From: Christensenella sp. UBA1214
GTDB lineage: Bacteria; Bacillota; Clostridia; Christensenellales; CAG-138
Direction of reading: 5' to 3'
DNA: 46,269 bases
NCBI GenBank assembly: GCA_002309375.1
Contig: DBXK01000011.1
Location: 1-46,269 of the forward strand
The notes beneath the pieces were generated by a model, which saw only the letters and a list, made by a program, of their open reading frames with translations, did no database searches and was not told the DNA's origin. The number at the start of each line of letters is the position of its first letter. Position 1 is the stretch's first letter. Positions 8,001 through 14,344 of the stretch are shown here, piece by piece. Position numbers and translations under genes: made by a program.

Positions 8001-8113
8001 AATGTGCCGAGGCCTTGGGCGAAAGGGAATTCGCATTAAAGGTCCTTCCGGCAGCGGTCATGAGGAACGTATCGGAGCCCGTTCCCGAGAGACGCGGGAG
8101 GAAAAGGAAATGA
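5081..8113 (+). CDS. Two-barrel single-chain RNA polymerase (RdRp/YonO-like superfamily)
   Basis: About 1010 residues from the ATG at 5081; the in-frame ATG at 5054 lies upstream of the -10 box and is unlikely. The key motif is GGADYDGDMIK, with D577, D579 and D581 matching the DxDGD metal-binding loop of the second double-psi beta-barrel in cellular RNA-dependent RNA polymerases (QDE-1 type), phage YonO/crAss-like polymerases and RNAP beta-prime. About 46 residues before it stands LLRSPHIARNEEAL (R528), equivalent to the R-x-P-x-x-H/R block that precedes DxDGD in these enzymes. The first barrel is marked by FQIRLPYIKGVV (K270) and IITKSMFKGFGW (K309/K313), matching the Q-I-R-x-x-x-x-K-G and S-M-x-K blocks. 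The enzyme should polymerise RNA; template (DNA or RNA) is unknown. No sigma or other RNAP subunit is nearby. The next gene overlaps by 4 nt. Confidence 0.82.
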   Translation: MEKPVKLERFKIFQIPARNIITAARKNGEGYSFEFDPYDDSSEYLVEKTHQEDCPLFWQAKAVLQELGIDMPFGEDCLSETFIYIDFSGIFDRKPVGRVKEQQEIAAHMFREEGVEIYKRQGSCRYVAFERSASMSRNNVLAFVREEVYAPLRERMMLGMTIGKCQLSKLYAYNGLMFTNGFRCLDCSSLMDDSIIVIDNPKSIVRDADIITVEDDGTDAPVRKYSRVEKAADIEVLEFDGEGIVSKEFASLLSASGEHHSFQIRLPYIKGVVHEVDIKKLFAELKVPVIRDTWGTERDVRKVEMIITKSMFKGFGWMTENGLTWREYLARCGEYGHGLYVSGMDKSSMQDTTELNYQFLNTLAIDRELFRPADLPSGWVSSPANDERQWLTKTTEERYWSYIADPDFRRKHCIDELEDAEGAPSQRRKMLLQAAIKNPLLLEEPTLAKEFEKKAESIRNDYALGRLLVAGDNRYLSDDLMRLIGFIVKSSVGESKAYSLLEKEFLQGNEMYAPLPAYKEQDIYTLLRSPHIARNEEALAVPLANVGKLRKKYLSHLSYVLMVDSRSLIPERLGGADYDGDMIKTIADPVVNGCVFHGYEASGSLPVLKIPAAEPLISDANDWQARLECVKNTFSSRVGQISNAALRRGIVAYDENSDSEEREFARMDTEVLAILTGLEIDSAKSGIKPDLSEYLENRKGKKSLFLRYKNIVDDAEDRKWYEATTFERIKNYIGSVKWDNVSSDLERLPYYAYMLEKGTPMHEPKPVPAEKLFVFAKDPNWRDTVDPHTMERTKAIISAYREALSRVRYIKHLPADRRRRSDIEQILYSRGQENEYSVDELYALFDFTAPATVRKARAKLSEMKWHLLPKEEREPALYDFNIHALLRKAELFCDFSCSGYRVLGDLICDVDDMNRKNDIAKHIIRKGDGSDIKYLLSGVKLHGNYEERITLNCVNLIAPPYRDAERLNDNEVLKCAEALGEREFALKVLPAAVMRNVSEPVPERRGRKRK

Positions 8114-8955
8114 CGAACGAGTGGAAGGAATTCAAAGCCTATACCGGCAAGCCGGTCTATAGGTCGTCCGGGAAAAATGATCGGTCTTTCCTCGGCAGAT
8201 TCACTATCGATATGATGTGTGATTTCGTCGGCTTCAAGCGTATCCTCACGATAATCGCGCGGGGCTATCTTTTTCATGCGAAGGACGGGAGCCTCCTTCC
8301 CGGCGATCCGCGTGACAGGCTTGACTATGCCCTGAACGCTCTTAAGGCATGGTGCAGCGTGCCCGACAGAAACAAAAGCTCCGTTCCGCCGGTGGACTTT
8401 CGGGAGCTGGCCGATGACTTCCCGGAGCTTGTGGATAAGAACGGAAACGGCTGGTATTACCGCCATGCAAAGAAGGTAATGGATTATGCGAAAAAGAACC
8501 CCGGCATCGTGCACAGCTCCATCGCGAAAAAGTGCGAGGGCATGCGCCGCGGGTTCACAAAGAAATGGCAGAAGGAAGTTCGCGGGCTTCAGGTGCCGAT
8601 ATTCGCACTCAATACCAAAGCCGGCTGGAAGCTGCGCTTTGACGATATCCTCGCCGATGCGCTTGAGGCCGGACCGCTGCGCATGGAGGAATACGAGCTT
8701 CCTCAGCACGTTTCCGATATGCTCTCCATCCTCTGCCCGGATGACGTGCCGATCAACGTTCTAAAGGACATTGCCGCATTCTATCTTGCCAACCGACGCG
8801 ACGATACCGATTGGGTCGTCCTTCCCGTAGCCAATTTCGAAGCCTACTACGGCAACACGAAGTTCAGCAAGCTGTACCTAAAAAAGATCCCCGAAACGAT
8901 ACTCGTCCGGGAATCTCAGGGGCATGTGTGCAGGGTGAGGATGATGATAAAATGA
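8110..8955 (+). CDS. Unknown protein translationally coupled to the two-barrel polymerase
   Basis: 281 residues from the ATG at 8110, which overlaps the polymerase stop (ATGA) and has a purine-rich GGGAGGAAAAGG site upstream. It starts MTNEWKEFKAYTGKPVYR. The sequence is soluble, basic and rich in aromatic residues, with no signal peptide, membrane segment or P-loop. Features of note are RFTIDMMCDFVGFKRILTII near residues 31-50, a lysine-rich stretch KKCEGMRRGFTKKWQKEVRG near 138-157, and a C-terminal VRMMIK. I recognise no family. The strict coupling suggests a partner of the polymerase, such as a template-binding, priming or specificity factor. It is the last gene of the element on this strand before a promoter at 9025. 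Confidence 0.8.
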   Translation: MTNEWKEFKAYTGKPVYRSSGKNDRSFLGRFTIDMMCDFVGFKRILTIIARGYLFHAKDGSLLPGDPRDRLDYALNALKAWCSVPDRNKSSVPPVDFRELADDFPELVDKNGNGWYYRHAKKVMDYAKKNPGIVHSSIAKKCEGMRRGFTKKWQKEVRGLQVPIFALNTKAGWKLRFDDILADALEAGPLRMEEYELPQHVSDMLSILCPDDVPINVLKDIAAFYLANRRDDTDWVVLPVANFEAYYGNTKFSKLYLKKIPETILVRESQGHVCRVRMMIK

Positions 8956-9024
8956 CTGATGCTTGCAGTTCCGTAGTTCACGGATACAGGAACGACCAGA
9001 ACTAGTGTTAATTGTCTTATTGTG

Positions 9025-9053
9025 TTGAAAAAAGGTGCGGTTTCCTGTATAAT
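9025..9053 (+). promoter_or_regulatory. Strong promoter of the short unit behind the polymerase operon
   Basis: TTGAAA at 9025-9030 and TATAAT at 9048-9053 with a 17-base spacer. Both boxes are near or at consensus. It directs transcription to the right, into a 300-base stretch without a normal gene that ends at a strong hairpin terminator. Confidence 0.7.
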
Positions 9054-9187
9054 ATTTTATAGGGTCACTATCCTTCCAGTCAGCATAGTACACAGCAGTA
9101 TGACGCAGCTATATAATTACGCTTTGCAGTCTAATTGCTACTAACAGATGGAAGGACAATAGATTTGGAGACTGCAAGAGGGCAAAA

Positions 9188-9277
9188 ATGGAGCGAATCA
9201 CCGTCAAAATATCATTACTGCTCTTATCGGAAATGAATGGGATCATCATATGTATTATTGGAATTGGATCCTTGTGA
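9188..9277 (+). CDS. Possible small hydrophobic peptide, 29 aa
   Basis: An ATG with AGAGGG about six bases upstream opens a frame beginning MERITVKISLLLLSEMNG and continuing with a run of isoleucines to the end at IGIGSL. The peptide is short, with a basic start and a hydrophobic core, as seen in type I toxins and membrane micropeptides. It sits inside a unit bounded by a good promoter and a good terminator. The support is positional only, and a competing aromatic-rich frame (9163-9318, ending LVRTENGGWTVLTKGYC but lacking a start codon) overlaps it, so this is tentative. Confidence 0.3.
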   Translation: MERITVKISLLLLSEMNGIIICIIGIGSL

Positions 9278-9359
9278 GAACCGAAAACGGTGGCTGGACC
9301 GTTTTAACGAAAGGGTATTGTTAAGTAAAACTCAATATGAAAGAAACCGTGGAATACGA

Positions 9360-9398
9360 AAAAGAGGTTTCGCACCGAAATTGAGCGAAACCTCTTTT
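9360..9398. terminator. Strong bidirectional hairpin terminator
   Basis: Perfect 14-bp arms AAAAGAGGTTTCGC and GCGAAACCTCTTTT around an 11-base loop. The A-rich left arm and T-rich right arm let it work in both directions. It closes the short transcription unit starting near 9060. Confidence 0.8.
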
Positions 9399-9487
9399 GA
9401 ATTCTTATCCGGACGTTTATCGAATAGCTTCAAAAACAGTTTGAAATGATATAGACAAAAAACGTTTTTTACGCAGTAGAGTTGCTA

Positions 9488-9526
9488 AAACCCGTTCGGA
9501 TTGAGCATATCTTTCCGAACGGGTTT
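9488..9526. terminator. Hairpin terminator after the vanZ-like gene
   Basis: Thirteen-bp arms AAACCCGTTCGGA and TCCGAACGGGTTT with a 13-base loop, 10 bases beyond the stop of the VanZ-like gene. It can end the minus-strand sigma/VanZ operon and any read-through from the left. A 14-base palindrome (six A, CG, six T; 9457-9470) lies between it and the preceding terminator. Confidence 0.7.
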
Positions 9527-9535
9527 GTATTCTCA

Positions 9536-10204
9536 TTACTTTACGCGCCTTTGGGTAATGTATGAATATAATGATTTTTCATTACTGTCTGAAGGTTTTC
9601 GCTTTTGAACAAAACAGATGAATGCAGCGGCAATAAGCCAACCTATCATTGTTCCAACTGTGTTGCAGATTACATCTGCAACGTCAACATACCTAAAGGA
9701 AAAACCTTGTATCGCTGCAAGAACTAATTGTATAAGCTCAATAATTGTCCCTAAAGCAGCACCTGCAATCAATGCGCCTCTCCATGTCACTTTCTTCTTA
9801 ACGAAAGGAAACAAAAAACCAAACGGAATCGCCATAATAACATTGAGCAAATCATCTTTTGATAATCCATCATGGAATGGAATCAGCACAATGCAGTCCG
9901 TGATTCTCCATCCGTTTTCGGCAAAGCGGGCAGCTATATCGCCGCAGCGGATATAGATGGGAAACACGGTAAGCGAGGCAGCAACAATAAGATACATTGC
10001 CATCAAAGCCGTGAAAATGCTTCGAGTGACGTTCTTTTTTGTGATGAGACAGACAAGAGCGGTGATCGCCGCAATGATGAAAAAGATGACGAGCAGCGCG
10101 GGGGCGCCGAGTTCTATTCTTCCGGAGGGCATATTAATAGTAAACCTTTCTAAGTTTGTTGATCTTAAATACGACCTGATAGTGTTTATTCGATTAATAT
10201 CCAT
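9536..10204 (-). CDS. VanZ-family membrane protein
   Basis: About 222 residues from the ATG at 10204, which has an AGAAGG site upstream. A longer frame to 10252 lacks a ribosome site. Four to five membrane segments are visible, with the VanZ-type core LIPFHDGLSKDDLLNVIMAI then PFGFLFPF and GTIIELIQ, followed by FRYVDVADVICNTVGTMIGW. These last blocks are the conserved heart of VanZ-like proteins. The founding VanZ gives low-level teicoplanin resistance, but most homologues have no proven role. It is probably the last gene of the sigma/anti-sigma operon, 54 bases after the anti-sigma stop, and may serve the envelope-stress response. Confidence 0.85.
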   Translation of the reverse strand: MDINRINTIRSYLRSTNLERFTINMPSGRIELGAPALLVIFFIIAAITALVCLITKKNVTRSIFTALMAMYLIVAASLTVFPIYIRCGDIAARFAENGWRITDCIVLIPFHDGLSKDDLLNVIMAIPFGFLFPFVKKKVTWRGALIAGAALGTIIELIQLVLAAIQGFSFRYVDVADVICNTVGTMIGWLIAAAFICFVQKRKPSDSNEKSLYSYITQRRVK

Positions 10205-10258
10205 TTTCGGCAAATCCTTCTGCTGTGCTATAAATGCTGAGTCTCGCAACATTACTAC

Positions 10259-11350
10259 TTATTGCACATTCCCCGCAGGTATGGGATTATCACCAGTGCG
10301 GGGGCTTGATTCGCTGACTGACATGCTGCCCTCGTGGCCAGCGGGCATCTCGATCAAATAATCGCATTTGTCCGTGCTGAATTGGATGAAATAAGTGAGG
10401 TCGCCGTTTTTGACGGCGGTCTTGATCCGTGCAATCGGAGCATCGGGCATTGTCGCGTTAGCGGAGTAAACCCGCCAGCCCTTTACGTCATATTCAAACC
10501 TACAGTCGAGGAAAGGCGTTTCTTCATAAACGCCTGCTAACGCGAGCGCTTGAATAAATGCCTCTTCCATGGTGAACTCCCCTTCGGCCGGTGCATCGAA
10601 TTCGGACGATACGAGCGTCCCCGCCTCGGCGGAAGCGATAAGCCGGGTGAGAGTTTCTATGCTGAAAAGCCCGAGGCGCATATCCTCCCAAGAGGGGTCT
10701 GCCGCCAGCAGCCGCGCGATAATCGAGGCTTTGCTTTCCGGCACGCCATACCTTTCAGCTATCTTCCTTAAGTCAGCAGTGCTTTCGTATGTATTGGCGA
10801 TTACATTTCCGTTGTTTGTTTCCGTGAGCGAGGATATCTGCACCGTCAGCTGATCGAGCAGATATGCCGCTTTAGCTGCGTCCTCGTTGTCAAGGCTAAC
10901 GAGCACGGTCCTGTGTTCTTCATTGAGATACCCGAGGCGATACATCGAGCCAATAAGGGCGTTTACCGTTAGCTCCATGGTGGCGCCCTCAAAATCCATA
11001 TCGCCTACGACTTTTTTTGCGTCGTCATTCAGAGGGATGACGCTGAGCACCTTTTCTTCCTTATTGATTTTTATTTCAAGGCTCGGGTTCACATCGATGG
11101 ACACCGTTGCGAACACCTTGTTATCCGGCGCTTTGTTGATAAAAGTTCCTATTACTGTGCCGATCGCAAGCAGAAACACGGCTGCGGCGGCAGCGGCAAT
11201 ATAACGCCATGTGCGTTTTGCGTTCAAAGCCTTCCGGGGAGCGACGGACAAATTACGGCAAGAGTTTTTCGCCCTCTCGAGCACATTCGGCGTGGTGTTT
11301 TCAATTGCTTTTTTCAGCTTGGCTTCGAGCTCTTTTTCTGTTACTGTCAT
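10259..11350 (-). CDS. RsgI-like membrane anti-sigma factor
   Basis: 363 residues, starting directly after the sigma-factor stop (TAA-ATG). A cytosolic segment of about 45 residues is followed by a membrane helix (YIAAAAAAVFLLAIGTVIG, about residues 50-68) and a large extracellular part. The outer domain begins with FATVSIDVNPSLEIKINKEE and continues VLSVIPLNDDAKKVV, the signature of the RsgI central domain, known for self-cleavage in clostridial anti-sigma factors. The C-terminus holds a PepSY-like segment (CRFEYDVKGWRVYSA). Unlike cellulosome RsgI proteins it has no carbohydrate-binding module. It should hold the adjacent ECF sigma factor inactive until an envelope signal triggers proteolysis. 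Confidence 0.85.
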   Translation of the reverse strand: MTVTEKELEAKLKKAIENTTPNVLERAKNSCRNLSVAPRKALNAKRTWRYIAAAAAAVFLLAIGTVIGTFINKAPDNKVFATVSIDVNPSLEIKINKEEKVLSVIPLNDDAKKVVGDMDFEGATMELTVNALIGSMYRLGYLNEEHRTVLVSLDNEDAAKAAYLLDQLTVQISSLTETNNGNVIANTYESTADLRKIAERYGVPESKASIIARLLAADPSWEDMRLGLFSIETLTRLIASAEAGTLVSSEFDAPAEGEFTMEEAFIQALALAGVYEETPFLDCRFEYDVKGWRVYSANATMPDAPIARIKTAVKNGDLTYFIQFSTDKCDYLIEMPAGHEGSMSVSESSPRTGDNPIPAGNVQ

Positions 11351-11923
11351 TTACCACAGCTCCTTTCCTTCATATTCCTTGCGCAGTTTTATCAGCGCTC
11401 TTCGGTATTTCGTCATTACCGTTGGAGCAGGTTGGCCGAGCGCTTTTGCGATCTCACGGAACGTAAAGCCAGAAATCAGATGAAGCGATACTATCTGCCG
11501 TTCCTCTGGCGAAAGCGCCGATAGAAAGCTTTGTATCATAAGCCTGTCCTCCGCGTCCGCGATAGGATCGACAGGGAGCGTATCCGCTTCATCATCAAGG
11601 CTTGAAACCGCTTCCTTTTTGCAAAGCCGCATTCGGTCAATGCAGATGTTCTTTGCGATACGGATGATCCAAGCAAAAGGCTTGCCCTGAGGCTTGTAGC
11701 TTTTTGCCGACGCAAATATCTTGACTAAGGTATCGTGCAGTGCGTCCTCGGCGTCATGGCGGCTCCCGAGCACGGAAAGCGCATAGCTGTAGACAGAAGA
11801 GGATGCAATGGAATAAAGCTCGTCGAGCGCGTCTATGTCGCCGTTTTTGAGCCTTAATATGCAGCGCTCTGTCGCCGCATCCCTCTTGAGCTGTTCGCGA
11901 TCGCAACCGGTTTCCGCTTTCAT
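11351..11923 (-). CDS. ECF-type RNA polymerase sigma factor
   Basis: 190 residues from the ATG at 11923, with GAGG six bases upstream; an upstream in-frame ATG (11953) has no ribosome site. Region 2 is seen in ALDELYSIASSSVYSYALSVL and DAEDALHDTLVKIF, with KPFAWIIRIAKNICIDRMR closing it. Region 4 is SALSPEERQIVSLHLISGFTFREIAKALG followed by TVMTKYRRALIKLRK, a helix-turn-helix for the -35 element. Region 3 is absent, as in ECF factors. It is encoded just before its likely inhibitor, the RsgI-like protein. Its targets probably include the neighbouring ABC genes, but I cannot define its promoter motif. Confidence 0.93.
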   Translation of the reverse strand: MKAETGCDREQLKRDAATERCILRLKNGDIDALDELYSIASSSVYSYALSVLGSRHDAEDALHDTLVKIFASAKSYKPQGKPFAWIIRIAKNICIDRMRLCKKEAVSSLDDEADTLPVDPIADAEDRLMIQSFLSALSPEERQIVSLHLISGFTFREIAKALGQPAPTVMTKYRRALIKLRKEYEGKELW

Positions 11924-11998
11924 TGCATTACCTCTTATATTAGGATAACGCATGAAAACGGCAAAATCATTCAGAATATGACAGCGTCGATAAATATA

Positions 11999-12643
11999 TT
12001 ATTCCTTGGCGACTGATAACACGCCCCCGTCCATCTCGCAGACAGTATCGCAGAGGGCGTCTATATCCGCCGGATTATGCGAGGAGAGGATTATCGTTTT
12101 ACCTTTTCCGACAAGTCCCTTTAGCAGCTCGCGCATCTCCTGAACTCCGTTTTTGTCAAGCCCGTTCATGGGCTCATCGAGTATGAGAAGCTCGGGATCC
12201 TCCATGATGGCCTGCGCGATCCCGAGACGCTGGCGCATACCGAGGGAGTATTTGCCCACGGGCTTTTTCATATCGGGATCGAGCCCGACGAGGCGGATGG
12301 TGTCCTTGATTCGCTGTTTGTTGATCTTTTTATTGACGCACGCAAGTATCGAGAGGTTTCGGAAGCCGGATAGATGGGGAAGAAAGCCCGGAGCCTCAAT
12401 AATCAAACCGAGGCTTTTCGGGAAATCCTCCTGCCTGCCTATGAGTTTTCCATTTACCTTTACCGTGCCGGAGGTTGGCTTCAAAAAACCGCAGATACAT
12501 TTCATCATCACCGTCTTGCCGGAGCCGTTGTTGCCGACAATGCCGTGGACTTTGCCTTTTTCGAAGCTGTGGGTTATGCCTTTCAGCACCTCGTCCTTGC
12601 CGAAGGTCATTTTCAGATCCTTTATTTCTATAGCGTTTTCCAT
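11999..12643 (-). CDS. ABC transporter ATP-binding protein
   Basis: 214 residues from the ATG at 12643; the longer frame upstream overlaps the permease gene. Walker A is GNNGSGKT (37-44), the Q-loop region follows IIEAPGFLPHLSG, the signature is YSLGMRQRL, Walker B is LLILDEP, the D-loop MNGLDKNG and the H-loop SSHN. It resembles the lantibiotic-immunity/BcrA-type subfamily that works with ABC-2 permeases to export peptides or move envelope lipids. The two upstream genes encode matching permeases. The start is one base past the permease stop. Confidence 0.93.
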   Translation of the reverse strand: MENAIEIKDLKMTFGKDEVLKGITHSFEKGKVHGIVGNNGSGKTVMMKCICGFLKPTSGTVKVNGKLIGRQEDFPKSLGLIIEAPGFLPHLSGFRNLSILACVNKKINKQRIKDTIRLVGLDPDMKKPVGKYSLGMRQRLGIAQAIMEDPELLILDEPMNGLDKNGVQEMRELLKGLVGKGKTIILSSHNPADIDALCDTVCEMDGGVLSVAKE

Positions 12644-12644
12644 A

Positions 12645-13544
12645 TCAAAACCTGCCTGTTCCTTTCGAAAAATTGAAGTTATAGCGTTTGATCGCCCCAA
12701 GCGAGCCCAAGTATAAAAGCACGCAAAGCCCAAGCATTATCAATATCGACTGCCATATAGCGGGCAGTTTATCGTACCCGAAGTTGTGCATATGGTAGGA
12801 TGCGTGATTCAGCGGTGAAAGCCAACCGAATATGAGATTGGCGCGATACATCCGCGATTCGGGGATATTGAAAACGGTCTTGACAAGCTGCGGGTTCATC
12901 AGATACCCGTACAGCGAAAGCCCGAACGCCGATACGACCGAAGCCGACTTGCCAAACCTTATGCTCATGAACATCATCAGCATCACGAGCACCAGCGTAT
13001 ATGAGGTCATCAGCGCGAATATCACCGCCATGCAGGCATACGGGGTCGTAGTCTCCATGGTGCGCACGAACGCGGGAACGGCGATTGCATCGCCCGCGCC
13101 GGAAAAGCCGAGCATTGCGGCGGTTTCCGACCATTTGTTGCCGACAAAGCTCGTTCGCATGCAAAGGAGCGAGGTCACCGCAAGCACGGCTGTGCAGTAG
13201 ACCAGCGCACAGGCCACGATATAGACTACCTGCCCGGTGAGCCATTGCCTTCGGCTCATCCTCGAAAGGAAATATGGCGTGTCTGCCTCAAGAAAGGGCA
13301 TGTCACCGAGCATCAGAATCAGCAGCATCGAGGCGAGCATTATGGCGTTGGCGTCGTCGAAGGTCCAGATGAAAGGCTCCGCGAGCTGCATCACGGTCCC
13401 GTTTCTTTCCGCAAAGCCCGTCACTTTGCCGGAAAGAAAGAAGCAGAGTACGATCATCAGCAGGAAAGTGAATATCACACGCAGGTTCCCGTGCCAGCGG
13501 CGGAAGTTGTATCCGGCGGCAGTAAATACTTTTGCTGTTCTCAT
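12645..13544 (-). CDS. ABC-2-like transporter permease
   Basis: 299 residues with about six membrane helices, such as LRVIFTFLLMIVLCFFLSG, IMLASMLLILMLGDM, VVYIVACALVYCTAVLAV and the C-terminal SILIMLGLCVLLYLGSLG. The motif PYFLSRMSRRQWLTGQVVY just after the second helix is like the coupling-helix region of ABC-2 permeases that act with BcrA-type ATPases. It overlaps the previous permease by 4 bases and ends one base before the ATPase start, so the three form one transporter unit. Substrate is unknown. Confidence 0.8.
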   Translation of the reverse strand: MRTAKVFTAAGYNFRRWHGNLRVIFTFLLMIVLCFFLSGKVTGFAERNGTVMQLAEPFIWTFDDANAIMLASMLLILMLGDMPFLEADTPYFLSRMSRRQWLTGQVVYIVACALVYCTAVLAVTSLLCMRTSFVGNKWSETAAMLGFSGAGDAIAVPAFVRTMETTTPYACMAVIFALMTSYTLVLVMLMMFMSIRFGKSASVVSAFGLSLYGYLMNPQLVKTVFNIPESRMYRANLIFGWLSPLNHASYHMHNFGYDKLPAIWQSILIMLGLCVLLYLGSLGAIKRYNFNFSKGTGRF

Positions 13545-14344
13545 ATCTGTCTCCTTATTCTTGTATATGCCGCCGCGCTGAAGGCCGCTATAAACACGCA
13601 GGCCAACGCAAGACTTATAAGGATTGGCGTCATTGGGCTCTCAAACAGCGAATCGGTGCTCAAATACATCGATGGCACGAGCCGCATAGCCGTTGGGAAG
13701 TACCGTGTGAACGCGATCTCCATGAGGTAAAAGAGTATGAACGGCGAGGCGACTGCGGAGAACCTGTTGACGGTCGCGCCTGCAATCAAGAGTCCCACCG
13801 CCGACCACAGCGCCGCGCCTGCGGAATAGAGACCTATCACGCGCAGGATGCTCATTATGTGCTCGGCCATGGGGACGCTCTCATCCGCAGGCATGCAGTA
13901 GGGGGAAATAATCAGGTACAGCGCCGTATAGAAAACCACCATTCCGAGCGCCGCGGCAAGTGCGGGCACGAGCAGGGAGACGGCTCCACGCAAGGCGATA
14001 TATGCCGCCCGTCCGGTTTTCGACACGTAGGCCTTTATAAAGCCCGAGGTCAGGTCGTCTATGAAAAGCACGGAGCAGGGCAGTGCCGCAGCGATCGGAA
14101 GCACAAAATGCGCCGCGTCGGAATTGACCGCAATGGAGAAAAACATGTGCTCCATGCCGAATCTTAAAGAGCCGGGCTCCGTATTCGGGAGGGTCTTCAA
14201 AAACTCTATGAGCTCCTTAATGCCTCCGAAGATCAGCCCCGCGAGGATAATAACGACCGCCGCGGCAAAACGCGGGGACAGTACCGCGCGGGCAAGCTCG
14301 TTTTTGAACGTTCGCAAGAATCTCATAACGTATCGTTCCTTCAT
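13541..14344 (-). CDS. ABC transporter permease subunit
   Basis: 267 residues with six predicted membrane helices: AVVIILAGLIFGGI, AHFVLPIAAALPCSVLF, LVPALAAALGMVVFYTALYL, VIGLYSAGAALWSAVGLL, ASPFILFYLMEIAFT and ISLALACVFIAAFSAAAY. It begins at an ATG overlapping the lipoprotein stop codon (TAATG); a second ATG seven codons on could also be used. It probably forms a heterodimer with the next permease and exports or flips an envelope compound together with the ATPase. Confidence 0.8.
   Translation of the reverse strand: MKERYVMRFLRTFKNELARAVLSPRFAAAVVIILAGLIFGGIKELIEFLKTLPNTEPGSLRFGMEHMFFSIAVNSDAAHFVLPIAAALPCSVLFIDDLTSGFIKAYVSKTGRAAYIALRGAVSLLVPALAAALGMVVFYTALYLIISPYCMPADESVPMAEHIMSILRVIGLYSAGAALWSAVGLLIAGATVNRFSAVASPFILFYLMEIAFTRYFPTAMRLVPSMYLSTDSLFESPMTPILISLALACVFIAAFSAAAYTRIRRQI

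Larger units (their letters stand above)
9060..9398 (+). ncRNA. Candidate structured RNA or small-peptide transcript
   Basis: The predicted start follows the promoter at 9025-9053 and the transcript would end at the hairpin 9360-9398. Inside are long-range inverted repeats: TCCTTCCA at 9071-9078 with TGGAAGGA at 9149-9156, and TTGCAGTCT at 9124-9132 with AGACTGCAA at 9169-9177. It does not resemble tmRNA, RNase P RNA, SRP RNA or any riboswitch I know. It holds one small frame (9188-9277) and an aromatic-rich open stretch in another frame. It could be a regulatory RNA, a type I toxin transcript or debris at the element border. Confidence 0.4.

Noticed and set aside
9237..9449. 70-aa plus-strand frame behind the polymerase operon
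   Set aside because: It runs straight through the 14-bp terminator hairpin at 9360-9398 and has no ribosome site.
11937..11964. TTGCCG-16-TAATAT promoter before the sigma-factor gene
   Set aside because: Its start point would fall after the GAGG ribosome site, so it does not suit the chosen start at 11923; the gene may be read from the upstream ABC genes.
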